In this document: piece after piece, positions 42,831-52,900 of the stretch | How the letters are laid out: each line of letters opens with the position of its first letter | Numbering within the stretch: the stretch's first letter is position 1 | Assembly (NCBI RefSeq): GCF_025567625.1 | Contig: NZ_JAOQJC010000018.1 | Location: 1 to 64,000 of the forward strand | Source: Paenibacillus sp. J5C2022 | Lineage (GTDB): Bacteria > Bacillota > Bacilli > Paenibacillales > Paenibacillaceae | Reading direction: 5' to 3' | DNA: 64,000 bases | Position numbers and translations under genes: made by a program | The notes under the pieces: generated by a model | The model's input: only the letters and a program-made list of their open reading frames with translations | Database searches by the model: none | Told to the model about the DNA's origin: nothing

Positions 42831-43691
42831 TTATCGATGAGTCGATTGATAAGATTTGATCAGTCTGGCGAATAACAGCATGACGACACCCAAAAACGTC
42901 AAAATAATTACCAGATAGATCCACACGAGCGCACTGGACTGGCCGTAATGCGTGTTCGTCACCTTCGTAATGATCGGGTTGGTCGGAAACGTGAACAAGT
43001 CGACTATCGTGTAAAGCGTGTTGAGCATAATGAACGGCAGCATCCCGGGCAATGTAATCTTCCAGAAGGTCTCCCACGGGGAAGCGCCGTCGATCCTCGC
43101 CGCCTCGTATACGGAGGCAGAGATCGTCTGCCTTCCCGCCACAAAGATGAGAATTTGCACGCCTGAATACCACAGAACGAGCACGAAGGAATCCATCACC
43201 CCTATAATCGGTTCGGCTAATCTCGGACTTACCGCTTCTCGGATGTAGAAGGCGATGTTATATCGTTCCAAGAAGCCGAGATCGCCTTCGCCTTGCGTAA
43301 GAAACTCATTGACGATCTGACCCGTTGAGAAGATAACCGGCAGGAAGAAGATAGTGCGGAACAGGCCGCGTCCCTTGAATTTCTGATTGAGCATAATCGC
43401 TACGAGCAACGAGAATATGACGATGATAGGTATCATCAGCAGCGCTTGCTGCAAGAACGGAATCAGATCGTTGTACAGGACACTGCCATTCGTGAATAAA
43501 ATATATTGATAGTTTTCCAAGCCCAGAAACGTCATTTTGATGCCGTCCGCCAGCACCTTCACATCATGAAAGCTCATATAGAATGAATAGCCGAGCGGAA
43601 AGGCCATAAATAACAGAAAACCGCTCACCCATGGCGCAATAAATAACGAGCCTTCCAGCCGACGCAACGTCGATGCCTTCATTCTCCTCAT
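42831..43691 (-). CDS. carbohydrate ABC permease (second pair, MalF/UgpA-like)
   Basis: A 286-residue permease, with 'LFIAPWVSGFLLFMAFPLGYSFYMSFHDV' at the N terminus and the EAA loop 'VYEAARIDGASPWETFWKITLPGMLPFIMLN'. The start is at the ATG at 43691, where GGGAGGGG is well spaced; it overlaps the end of the DUF5696 gene. It is the partner of the downstream permease. Confidence 0.9.
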   Translation of the reverse strand: MRRMKASTLRRLEGSLFIAPWVSGFLLFMAFPLGYSFYMSFHDVKVLADGIKMTFLGLENYQYILFTNGSVLYNDLIPFLQQALLMIPIIVIFSLLVAIMLNQKFKGRGLFRTIFFLPVIFSTGQIVNEFLTQGEGDLGFLERYNIAFYIREAVSPRLAEPIIGVMDSFVLVLWYSGVQILIFVAGRQTISASVYEAARIDGASPWETFWKITLPGMLPFIMLNTLYTIVDLFTFPTNPIITKVTNTHYGQSSALVWIYLVIILTFLGVVMLLFARLIKSYQSTHR

Positions 43692-45967
43692 CAGTCGTCA
43701 GCCCCTCCCTGTACAACGGTAAAATCCTCGGCGCCGACCCGTATGCCGTCTCCGGCATACGGATACCGATTGTAGTTGACAATGACGCTCTTGCCGCCCG
43801 AATAGGTCGTTGCAAATACACCGTCCGCCAATTGCCTGTGATCGACGATATATTGATCCTGTACATCGCCGAGCGCCATGTTGTAACGCTGATATTCCTT
43901 CACAGCAGGGGACGCCCAATTCGCGTATTCGGAGCTGAATAACTGGATGCCGTAAGCGAACCTCAGCTTCTCAGATTCATCATGCGTCAAGATGAACGAC
44001 GGTACGGCGCCGTATTCGATATCCTTCAAGAATTGCTTGTGATATTCGTCTCGTTGATTGGCATAGGAGGACGAATAGGATACGAGACCGTGCAGGGCAA
44101 TCTGGGCGAAGGGCACCGCTCGATCCGAGAATACATCGTAGGAATAATCGCTGGCCAGATGGTAAATATGATCCATAGAAGCATTGACATAGTTGTTCGT
44201 AGAATTGCCGCCTACTAATGGGAACTGCTCACTCAGTTCATCGGCCATGCGCTGCTGCAGCTGCTTCGACTCGGTGCGTGTTCCGCCATATCGGGTGTTG
44301 AAGTCGCTGGCCAGCCGACTCCCGATACCTCCCAAGACGATGCCGTCCACGCCAAGCTCCTTGTAGAATGCCATATCGTTCTCCATCACGTGCTGGGCGC
44401 GCTGCAAGCTGACCAAGGAAGCATCATTACTGCTCCAGTAGGCATCTCTAAGCGTCGTCCCGGACATATTCCTTACAGCGTGATGGCGCTCGCTGAAGCC
44501 GTCTTCCCCCGTATTGTTCAACGTATAATCGGCTCCCAGCATAACGGGAAATCCGAGCGAATGGGCGTAATCGATAAATTTTTTCATGCCCGAACCGCCG
44601 CCCAGCCGTCGATCTACGCTATCGTAACCGCCGTAAGAGCTGTAACCGTCATTCTGCCAGCCGGTATATTGAATCTGCATCTTCTCCACGCCAAGTCCAT
44701 ACAATCTCTGCACGATCTGCATCGCTTGCGCGGTCGTTGTCGTTGGCAGATAGGAATCTGTAACGAGCCCCGACTGCCTGTCGGCTCCGACGATGGTCAA
44801 GTGCAGCGGCAAGTTGCCGTCAGAGGCCTCTATGCGCGAATAGCCGTCTTCTTCCAGCAGATACTGGCGGTAGCGTGCAGCCATGCCGACGTAATCACTC
44901 TCATCCCCTTCCAAAAAATAATAGCGGACGGAACGATTAGCAGCGAAGCGCTGATCTTCATTGTAAGCTGCAAAACCCGACTCCCTGCTGCGGTTCGTAA
45001 TTTGCAAAAAGGTCGATCTGTAGCGATTTTGAATCGTAATCCAGTTGTACTGACTGTATACCCCAGCCGGCGATGCTACAATCTCGCCATATTCCTCCCC
45101 TTCAGTCACTATGGCCAGCACCGCCTTATCCCCGGATTTCACCCCGTAGACAGGCATGGAGATCGGTTGCCGCGAACGCTCCATGCCGTTGATGAAGGAA
45201 GGGTCTTCTCCATATATAGCCCCCTGGAAAGTTCTCGTCTGATTCTCCTCCGGCTTATTGAAGGAGATAAGCGCACCTGAGCCGTCCGGTATGAATAGGT
45301 AACCTTCCTGACCAACGGAGTGAACCCCGCCAAGGAAGGGGAACAGCCGCACCCAGATGAGACTGAAATTCTGCTCCTTCAAGCTTTCGTCAAGGATAGT
45401 CGTCTCCACGTAGTCATCCCCGATCCGAATCTGCACAGGGATGACCAGACCCAACTCCGGCAATTCATAATCGACGCGAATGCCTCCATCAATGCGCTTG
45501 ACCTCCTGAATACGTCCGCCTGCACTGATGAAGTTCGTATCCTTGGGCTTCATTTGCCGTTGAGCGAAATCGGTATAACGGAGCATGAACGGCGATCGCA
45601 AGTGATCCTTCCATATCCCGCCAATCCCCTCATTCTCCCAATGCTCAGGCTCTGGATAAGATCTCCAGACGTGACCGCTTCGGCGATCATGCACGATGAA
45701 ATGTCCGCTGACGGAATCAAATTTCAATGCCAGCGACTCCGACTCGGCAACCAGTTCGAAATCCGCTTCATCCGGGAGCTTGTCATGCGCTGTCATGGGG
45801 TGTTCTGTGCGTTCTACGCGATTCACCGTCTGAACCTCATCGGCCGCTGCTCTGAATTCGACATCGATCCGCGGGATCGCCATACCGAGCAGGACGAGCG
45901 CCAGAACGCCGATAATCGCTTGCGTCGCACTGGGCTTCCACTTCAGCTTCTGTGCGAACAGCTTCAT
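43691..45967 (-). CDS. DUF5696-like protein, probable TIM-barrel carbohydrate-active enzyme
   Basis: A 758-residue exported protein. A membrane anchor/signal (about 13-33) is followed by a beta-sandwich region (about 60-330: 'SESLALKFDSVSGHFIVHDRRSGHVWRSY', 'GSGALISFNKPEENQTRTFQGAIYGEDPS'), then a TIM-barrel-like domain (about 370-700: 'GLGVEKMQIQYTGWQNDGY', 'YAHSLGFPVMLGADYTLNN', 'FYKELGVDGIVLGGIG', 'FPLVGGNSTNNYVNASMDHIYH'). The layout recalls glycosidases with a mutarotase-like sandwich before the barrel (such as GH101-like enzymes), but no catalytic pair is proven. It overlaps its neighbours on both sides. It is recurrent in Paenibacillus ABC clusters as an uncharacterised family. Confidence 0.75.
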   Translation of the reverse strand: MKLFAQKLKWKPSATQAIIGVLALVLLGMAIPRIDVEFRAAADEVQTVNRVERTEHPMTAHDKLPDEADFELVAESESLALKFDSVSGHFIVHDRRSGHVWRSYPEPEHWENEGIGGIWKDHLRSPFMLRYTDFAQRQMKPKDTNFISAGGRIQEVKRIDGGIRVDYELPELGLVIPVQIRIGDDYVETTILDESLKEQNFSLIWVRLFPFLGGVHSVGQEGYLFIPDGSGALISFNKPEENQTRTFQGAIYGEDPSFINGMERSRQPISMPVYGVKSGDKAVLAIVTEGEEYGEIVASPAGVYSQYNWITIQNRYRSTFLQITNRSRESGFAAYNEDQRFAANRSVRYYFLEGDESDYVGMAARYRQYLLEEDGYSRIEASDGNLPLHLTIVGADRQSGLVTDSYLPTTTTAQAMQIVQRLYGLGVEKMQIQYTGWQNDGYSSYGGYDSVDRRLGGGSGMKKFIDYAHSLGFPVMLGADYTLNNTGEDGFSERHHAVRNMSGTTLRDAYWSSNDASLVSLQRAQHVMENDMAFYKELGVDGIVLGGIGSRLASDFNTRYGGTRTESKQLQQRMADELSEQFPLVGGNSTNNYVNASMDHIYHLASDYSYDVFSDRAVPFAQIALHGLVSYSSSYANQRDEYHKQFLKDIEYGAVPSFILTHDESEKLRFAYGIQLFSSEYANWASPAVKEYQRYNMALGDVQDQYIVDHRQLADGVFATTYSGGKSVIVNYNRYPYAGDGIRVGAEDFTVVQGGADD

Positions 45968-48129
45968 CGCATATACACCTCCTGATACACTTCATAGATG
46001 AATATTCTCAGCTCATTCGTCAGTCCGATTACGATAAAAATAACAACACCGAGCACCAGCATCGAGAATATAGTGAGCGATATGTTCACGACCGTCTCTC
46101 CGACGGTGTAGCTGTGCAGGGACTGCACCTTCCAGAAAAACATCAGTCCCACCCATACATACATCCCATTGAGCAAATATTGATAAATCGCCCCTTCGGC
46201 TATCGTCATCGCATTGGACATCAGCGCAAGCGGAATGCCGATCAGGACGAGCGGAACCAGTGCGTAGGCGCTGCTGATGAACACATCCTTGAACCGGCCC
46301 TCCCCCCTGTAGATGGAGCTGATCAAATAGTTGCACACCACCCAGGCGAACCAGATCAGCAGAAATTGCAAGCCGATCTTGATAATATTGATATCTACTG
46401 CCAGTGTCTTGTCGAAGGTGAAGCTAGTATACAACTTCCCGATCACTAGAGCGCCGTAGACGACTAGCAGCATAACGAACGCACTGCCGTAGCTGGCTTT
46501 ATTCTCGAAGCGAATTGCCGTGAAGCCGTCGATCGGATGCCTAAGAATATACAGCGCGTGCTTCAGTTGCTGCACGATAAGCGGCGTGTGTCTGCTCTGC
46601 TTCCTGACATGGCTTCTGCCTATTCTTTTCCTCACCTTATCGATCAGCCATAGAAGAACAACGGACGAGAGGAACAAGGTAGCGAACAGAGAGAAGTTAT
46701 TCTGGAACCACTGCAGCCGCACTTGCCAGAAGGCGTCCGAGTACCCCTTCTGATGCCCGGCTTGCTCGAACAGCTCCATCGCTCTGGAATAATCCCCCTT
46801 CTTGTAAGCCGCCTTGCCCAGGCCGAGCATGGCAGGGGTATACAGGCTGTTCAGCCTCAGCACTTCTTCCCAATACGACTCGCTTTCTTCATAGTAGCCG
46901 TTCAGGGTCAATTCATTCGCTGTATACACCAGCTTGCCGAATTCGGATAGCTGCAGGACCTGCAGTACATTCTCTTGATTGTCCAATAGGAACAGATCGT
47001 TGCGAGAGTTGACATCTACCGCAATAGGATTACGGACAAGACCGAGCTGTGACGAATCCGTGGAGCTTGCGCCTCCCCAGAAGAACAACAAGTTGCCATT
47101 GGCGTCGTAATGGTTGATGAACTTGTAAGAGGAATCCACCGTAATGACATTGCCGTTGTCGTCTATCGCGGCGTCGTTCAGGATCGGATTCACTTTCTTC
47201 CGATTCACATACTTGTTTTCTATCGTCTCGGCGAATTGCAAGCCGGAGTCGCCGCCAGCCGCGTACTCATCAGAAGTGACCAGAATGTTGACACCTTCGT
47301 AATTCAAGCGCTTCACCTGATTCCTGAGCACTTGATCGCTCGAAGAGACGGTATAAATGAAGCCTTGCGGCCCCGTCGCAACATTAAGAATCGGCGGCGG
47401 CAGCTTGCTCAGCTCGTTCGCATACATCTCGCGAGTGTATACGGCGCGCTTGAATGCGTCAACGACCGAGAAGGGGGTCGGATTGGCGCCGTAGAATCCG
47501 GCGAAATTCCCCTCTTGATCCAGTTGAATCAAGCCGTAGTAGCCGCCGAGCGTATTAATGTACAAGTAACCGCGCTTGTCGACCACGACCTTGTACGGAT
47601 CGTACTTGTAATCGTCAGGCAAAAACTTCGAATCCGGACGACCCAGCGCCCGTATGAACTCCCCGTCCGCATTCAAATGCACAACCCGATTATTCCCCAT
47701 ATCGGCAATGTACATGTCTCCGCTATCCGTCACGAAGATGCCCTGCGGCATATGAAGCGGCGTATGCCGCTCATCGACGGTTATGATTCGCACCAACTCC
47801 CACTGCGCATCGTAATGGACAATCCGTTGATTCCCCGTATCGACGATATAGACATGATCATTCGCATCGACGAATACGTCCTGAGGATCGGCCAGCGGGG
47901 ACGACTTCATCTGTCCCGGCTGGTCGGGATCGGGAAGTTGCAGCTGATTGCCCAGCACCTTGACCGGAGTGTAGACGGGCTGAGTCCAGACCAACGCATT
48001 GTAGCTGTCCTTCGTCCACGTGGAGTAGATGACTTCCGCGTGCGCCCGCATCGGCAGGACGGAGAGTGTGATAGCGAGAATCAGGATACCGACAGCAATG
48101 AATCTTGCTTGTATGCACATGCGTATCAT
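45964..48129 (-). CDS. NHL-repeat, TPR and Yip1-domain membrane protein
   Basis: A 721-residue membrane protein with a signal or anchor (to about residue 30). An extracytoplasmic NHL beta-propeller follows (repeats such as 'PQDVFVDANDHVYIVDTGNQRIVHYD' and 'PQGIFVTDSGDMYIADMGNNRVVHLN'), then a TPR-like helical segment (about 405-465: 'YEESESYWEEVLRLNSLYTPAMLGLGKAAYKKGDYSRAMELFEQA'), a membrane helix, and a Yip1-type multi-helix domain at the C terminus. The start at 48129 is chosen because GGAGG lies five bases upstream of that ATG; an in-frame ATG overlaps the previous stop. The function of this architecture is unknown. A role as membrane partner of the transporter or surface enzymes is inferred only from position. 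Confidence 0.78.
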   Translation of the reverse strand: MIRMCIQARFIAVGILILAITLSVLPMRAHAEVIYSTWTKDSYNALVWTQPVYTPVKVLGNQLQLPDPDQPGQMKSSPLADPQDVFVDANDHVYIVDTGNQRIVHYDAQWELVRIITVDERHTPLHMPQGIFVTDSGDMYIADMGNNRVVHLNADGEFIRALGRPDSKFLPDDYKYDPYKVVVDKRGYLYINTLGGYYGLIQLDQEGNFAGFYGANPTPFSVVDAFKRAVYTREMYANELSKLPPPILNVATGPQGFIYTVSSSDQVLRNQVKRLNYEGVNILVTSDEYAAGGDSGLQFAETIENKYVNRKKVNPILNDAAIDDNGNVITVDSSYKFINHYDANGNLLFFWGGASSTDSSQLGLVRNPIAVDVNSRNDLFLLDNQENVLQVLQLSEFGKLVYTANELTLNGYYEESESYWEEVLRLNSLYTPAMLGLGKAAYKKGDYSRAMELFEQAGHQKGYSDAFWQVRLQWFQNNFSLFATLFLSSVVLLWLIDKVRKRIGRSHVRKQSRHTPLIVQQLKHALYILRHPIDGFTAIRFENKASYGSAFVMLLVVYGALVIGKLYTSFTFDKTLAVDINIIKIGLQFLLIWFAWVVCNYLISSIYRGEGRFKDVFISSAYALVPLVLIGIPLALMSNAMTIAEGAIYQYLLNGMYVWVGLMFFWKVQSLHSYTVGETVVNISLTIFSMLVLGVVIFIVIGLTNELRIFIYEVYQEVYMR

Positions 48130-48143
48130 ACGTACCTCCGTCA

Positions 48144-49046
48144 TTATTTAATGCCCGAATGCGCCATCGTAGCAATCACCTTCCGCTGAAATACAAGGAA
48201 GATAATCAATGCCGGCACAAAGGTAATGAGAGTAGCCGCCGCCGCCGCACCTTGCCTGGCTACTGAATTGGTGAGATTATTCAACAGCGTCGAGAGAAAG
48301 AACGGGAACGTCTTCATCGCATCATCGGTCATGAACAACATCGAAGTCTCCGTATTGGACCACACCTGCTGAAATTGAATAATCGCGATCGTAGCCGCCG
48401 CCGGCATGCAGACAGGCATGACGATTCTAAGGAACAACATGAACTCCCGAGCGCCGTCAATCTTGGCCGCTTCAATAATTTCATTAGGCACCTGATCCAT
48501 GAATTGCTTCATCAGGAACACCCCTACCGGTGCGGCGACATGCGGGAAAATATGCGCCCAGTACGTATTGATAATTCCTAGATTAGAGATGACCACATAA
48601 CGTGGAATGGCCATCGTCTCCGGCACGAACATCAGCGATACGATAATGGTCATGAAGATGAGGTCGCGACCGGGGAACTTATGCTTGGCCAGCGGGTAGG
48701 CGCACATCGCGCTGATCACGACTACGGCGACCGTAGCGAACACGGCGATAAGCACACTGTTGAACAAGTACCGCGAGGCGGGAACGACGGATTCGCTCGT
48801 GATAACGAACAACTCCGTAAAGTTCGACAGCGTCGGTTCCATAACCAGGATGTTCGGCGGGAAGATGAACAATTCCGAGTAGGGCTTCAGCGCGTGATTG
48901 AAAATGTACACGAGCGGGAGCAGCATGAACACACCGATGAACAACAGCAGGACGAAAAGAAATTTCTGCGTGCGATCCCAGCCGAACAGCTTCTTGTCTC
49001 TACGAAACGGAAGCTTAAGCTTCTCTGTTGCATACTGCAGTCTCAC
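48144..49046 (-). CDS. carbohydrate ABC permease (first pair, MalG/UgpE-like)
   Basis: A 300-residue permease with loop 'NEIIEAAKIDGAREFMLFLRIVMPVCMPAAATIAII'. It starts at a GTG (49046) that overlaps the stop of the preceding permease in a GTGA junction. Six helices are expected. It pairs with the upstream subunit and the giant binding protein. Confidence 0.9.
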   Translation of the reverse strand: MRLQYATEKLKLPFRRDKKLFGWDRTQKFLFVLLLFIGVFMLLPLVYIFNHALKPYSELFIFPPNILVMEPTLSNFTELFVITSESVVPASRYLFNSVLIAVFATVAVVVISAMCAYPLAKHKFPGRDLIFMTIIVSLMFVPETMAIPRYVVISNLGIINTYWAHIFPHVAAPVGVFLMKQFMDQVPNEIIEAAKIDGAREFMLFLRIVMPVCMPAAATIAIIQFQQVWSNTETSMLFMTDDAMKTFPFFLSTLLNNLTNSVARQGAAAAATLITFVPALIIFLVFQRKVIATMAHSGIK

Positions 49047-49999
49047 CCTTCATCCCCCCTCGTCCCGAACAGTCTCCAGCTTATCCGATTCGCGATAAAT
49101 ATAATGATTAGCAGCACGACGGACAATGCCGAAGCATACCCCATCTCGAATCGAACGAGCCCGTAGTCCTCAATATGATTGACCAGCGTATGACCGGCGT
49201 ATTGCGGCGTCGGGAATTGTCCTGACAAATCAACGCCAATATTGCCTGCTTTGAACGCCCCTACGATCGCCATGACGGCAGCGAACAGCATCTGCGGCTT
49301 CATCGCCGGAATCGTAATGTACCATACCTCCTGCAGCCGATTGTTAATGCCGTCGATTCTGGCCGCTTCATACAGTTCGGGATTGACATTCAGAATGCCG
49401 GCGAGCATAGCCAGGAAGCCAATGCCGGCGCTGGACCAGAGCGTGACTGCGATCATCGAGTCCATCAGATAAATCTTATCCAAAGTCCACAGCTGCGGCT
49501 CATCGATCCAGCCCAGCTTCAACAGCAAGCTGTTCAAGTAACCTAACCGATCGCCGGATAACAACGGTGTCCAGATGACCGCCATGGCGGTACCGGCCGT
49601 CAGGGATGGCGCATAGATGGCTAAGACGATCCATAGCCTTACCTTATCGGGAATCTGGGCGATCAGCCAGGCCAGTATGAACGAGGCTATATAGCCGCCA
49701 GGCCCCACAATGAGAGCGAACTTAAGCGTGATCGGCAAGGCATGCTCCAGCAGCAATATATCCTGCGACAGCAAGTATTGATAATGCCCCCATCCGTTCC
49801 ATACAGGCGATTGAATGGCATTGAAATACGTAAAGCTTAAAGCGATAGCGACGATAACAGGAATGAGAATGAATATGGTGAAGCACAGGAGAAAGGGCGC
49901 CATAAAAGCATAGGAGTGGCGAGACCGCCACATCGACTGCAAGAGCAGCTTCACCCTCCCCGACCTGGCTGGCTTAAGGGGCATATCCGTCGATAACAT
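49043..49999 (-). CDS. carbohydrate ABC permease (first pair, MalF/UgpA-like)
   Basis: A 318-residue permease with N-terminal 'SYAFMAPFLLCFTIFILIPVIVAIALSFTYF' and loop 'LYEAARIDGINNRLQEVWYITIPAMKPQMLFAAV'. The ATG at 49999 has AAGGAG nine bases upstream and lies inside the end of the binding protein gene (26-nt overlap), so translation is coupled. Confidence 0.9.
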   Translation of the reverse strand: MLSTDMPLKPARSGRVKLLLQSMWRSRHSYAFMAPFLLCFTIFILIPVIVAIALSFTYFNAIQSPVWNGWGHYQYLLSQDILLLEHALPITLKFALIVGPGGYIASFILAWLIAQIPDKVRLWIVLAIYAPSLTAGTAMAVIWTPLLSGDRLGYLNSLLLKLGWIDEPQLWTLDKIYLMDSMIAVTLWSSAGIGFLAMLAGILNVNPELYEAARIDGINNRLQEVWYITIPAMKPQMLFAAVMAIVGAFKAGNIGVDLSGQFPTPQYAGHTLVNHIEDYGLVRFEMGYASALSVVLLIIIFIANRISWRLFGTRGDEG

Positions 50000-52900
50000 A
50001 ACGCTGCACTCCTTCCCACGGCTTATCGATGACAGGGAACTCGAATGTCTTCACCACATGACCGAGCTTGTCACGATAGCCGAATTCCTGTTGCTTGCGC
50101 ATCAATTCACGATTAATATTCACAACCGCGCCCTCCAGCGATGAGCGATAATTCATACCGTCGATGACCGTCCGGTTCCAGGCATTGTTCAATTCGCGCG
50201 GAATGAAGTAAGAGCCCGGAATGTTGATGATCGACTTGTACCACTGCAGCTGCTGCAAGATCGCCTGAAGCTCGTTCACTTCCCAGGGCAACTTCGTGAA
50301 AGCGTCAATATTAGCTGTGTTCCACCGGAACTGCACGCCGTAATAGCCTTCCAGACGAGAGCCGAAATCCTGCTGTGTCTGCGCGGACAGCCACCACTCC
50401 ACGAACTTCCAGCCCCAGTCTTTATTCACAGATTTCTTGAACAGCATCGCAGACGTCTGCACGCCTCCTCCCGATTGGACTCCTCCTCCGAATCCGCCGA
50501 GCGTTTGCGACAGCATCCCCAGGTTGCTGCCCGCCCATCTCTCCGTGACACCTTCCTCATTCTTCATCCCCGGAATCGGCACCATGTCCCACCACCCTGT
50601 CAACTCCGGCGCGGCAATCTTCAGTTGCAAGTATTCGTTGAAGTCAGAGAAGCCGATCGGCATCGTCCCATCACGGAAGTGCTGGAAGAAGCTCTGTACC
50701 TGCTTGTCGATTCCATATATACCGTACAGCTCTGTCATCATCTTGAACGCTTGGAATGCTTCCGGGGAATCAAGCGCGGTCTGCATCCCGTCATCCGTAT
50801 AGAACTTGGCCCCATGCTGATAGAAGAAAGCCAAGAAATCGGGAGGGATGAAAAAGTTGTATCCCTTCTGCTGAAGCACGGGCAGCATCTCGTATACATC
50901 TTCCCACGTGTCCGGCACTTGCAGTCCAAGTTGATCCAATATATCTTTGCGGTAAAACATCATTTTGAATTGCAGCGTCTCCGGCATAGCATAGATGCCG
51001 CCCTCGTAGTAATAAGGCTGCAGCGCACCCGGAGGGAATTTCTCCTTCAGCTTGTCGAATCCGGGATAGGCGGACAAGTCTTCAGCCGCATCACGAAACG
51101 CGAAATTGATTGGCCGGCCTTCCGAGATCCCGATGGCCACATCCGGCGATTTACCGGCCGCATTCGCCAGCACGATCAAGTCCTCGCGCGGAAGCAGATC
51201 GATTTTCACTGGAATGCCTGTTGCCGGTGTGAAGACTTGATCGGCCATCTCCTGCAGCAGATTAACGTAGTCGCGCCCGAAACTCATCCATACATTCAAT
51301 ACATCTTCTTCATTTTCCGACAATTTGTCCTTCTTTGTGAAGGAACGCCCGAAGTTCGCCACCTTCTCCTTCGAGTCCTCCCAGAAACTAGACTCCATTC
51401 GGGGGAATGGCACATCAATGGGCGCAATGTATAGGCGATCAAGACGCAAGGGATTCCGCAGCAAATTCGTGCGAAGCAACCCCATCTTGTTCATGACGAT
51501 CGACAGCGATTCGATATGGTACGGAATATCATTGGGATAGTCCAGCATATCATCGATATCCTTCACGGACGTAAGCAGCGTCTGTGTATCGCCATCTTTC
51601 CTCCCGTTGGCTTCCAGCAGCATCTCGTGCATCGTCAATAGCTCTGCTCTGATCTGCTGCAGTTGTTGCGGGATCTCCGGGAAGTCGCCCGTAATATTCC
51701 ATGTGCGGTTCATATCGACTTTATTGCCGGTCAGACCGCCTGTCAAAGCTGTCAAATCCCGGGACACCTTCCCGAGAGCGCGTATGGAACCATCCAGCAA
51801 TTGGGATATGGCGGCCATCGGGGCTTGGGTGACTTCCATGGCAATCGTATGCTCTCCCTGCTCTAGATAGATTTCATAGGGCCGATTCCTCTCATCCCCC
51901 AGCACAATGCCTTGCCAATCGTTAGACTGCGGGAATCGATAGGCCAGGAACGGCTGAAAGGGCACCTCTCCATCAATATAAATCGTGCGAAAAGCCGCTT
52001 TATTGGAATACCAGGAGTTAAGGGCGCGCAACGCAATCTTATACCTTCCGCTCTCGGGCACTTCGAACTTCCAGGTGAGCTTCTCACCGCCCTTGCTCCA
52101 GTTGTTGCCGCCTATCGAGTTGAAAATAATGTCGCCACTCGCCTTGGGAGACATGAAAGCGGACTGATCGGAAGACATCTGCAAGGAGACTGATGTCTTC
52201 TCGTCCGCCTGCTCGGCCTCCACAATATGCACCTTGCCCGTACTCGCCGTCCGCTGCGGATACTGCTCGATCGCTTCCGCATATGCAGGCACCCGGGTCG
52301 GCGGGCGAAGTGTAAGCTCGTCGATAACGATCGATTCTGAGCCTTGCAGCCGAATAGTATATTCGCCTTCCGAGAACTTCCAGAGCAGCGGGAGACTGAC
52401 AGCGTTCGACGAATCGCGGAAAGGAAGCTCCGCCCAGCGCTCAATCTCAATCGGCTGCGGTCGAATATGATCGCCGTAGCGATCCTTCTTCAATGGAAAC
52501 TCATCGGCGAAATAACGCGGGAACGGTACGGCTCTTGCCTCGCGATATGGATAATGCCCGTCGATCGATACCGCCAGCACTGTCGGATAATACTGGCTAG
52601 TCTCCTGCGACGGATCAGTGTAAGCGTGATACGTCAAGGCCATCTCATATAAGCCCGCTTCCTCCACCTCCACCTTGTATTCAATCCAGTGGCTGGCATA
52701 ATTCCGCCATATGAGCACGTCTGACTTCCCCTGATAGCTGCCTCCCCTTGCATCGGCAGCTTCCGATGTCGCAGTTACGCTCACTCCAGGAATGCGGATT
52801 ATACTCGTCGCTTCCGGCACGCCGTCTGCCTCCCACTTCGCCAACGCATCGAGGTAATACCCGCCAAGCGCATCATAATCGTAGACGCCAAGCTTAGACT

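Noticed and set aside
44390..45280. 296-codon plus-strand open frame
   Set aside because: Shadow of the DUF5696 gene.
47110..48189. 359-codon plus-strand open frame
   Set aside because: Shadow of the NHL-TPR-Yip1 gene; no domain, no start signals.
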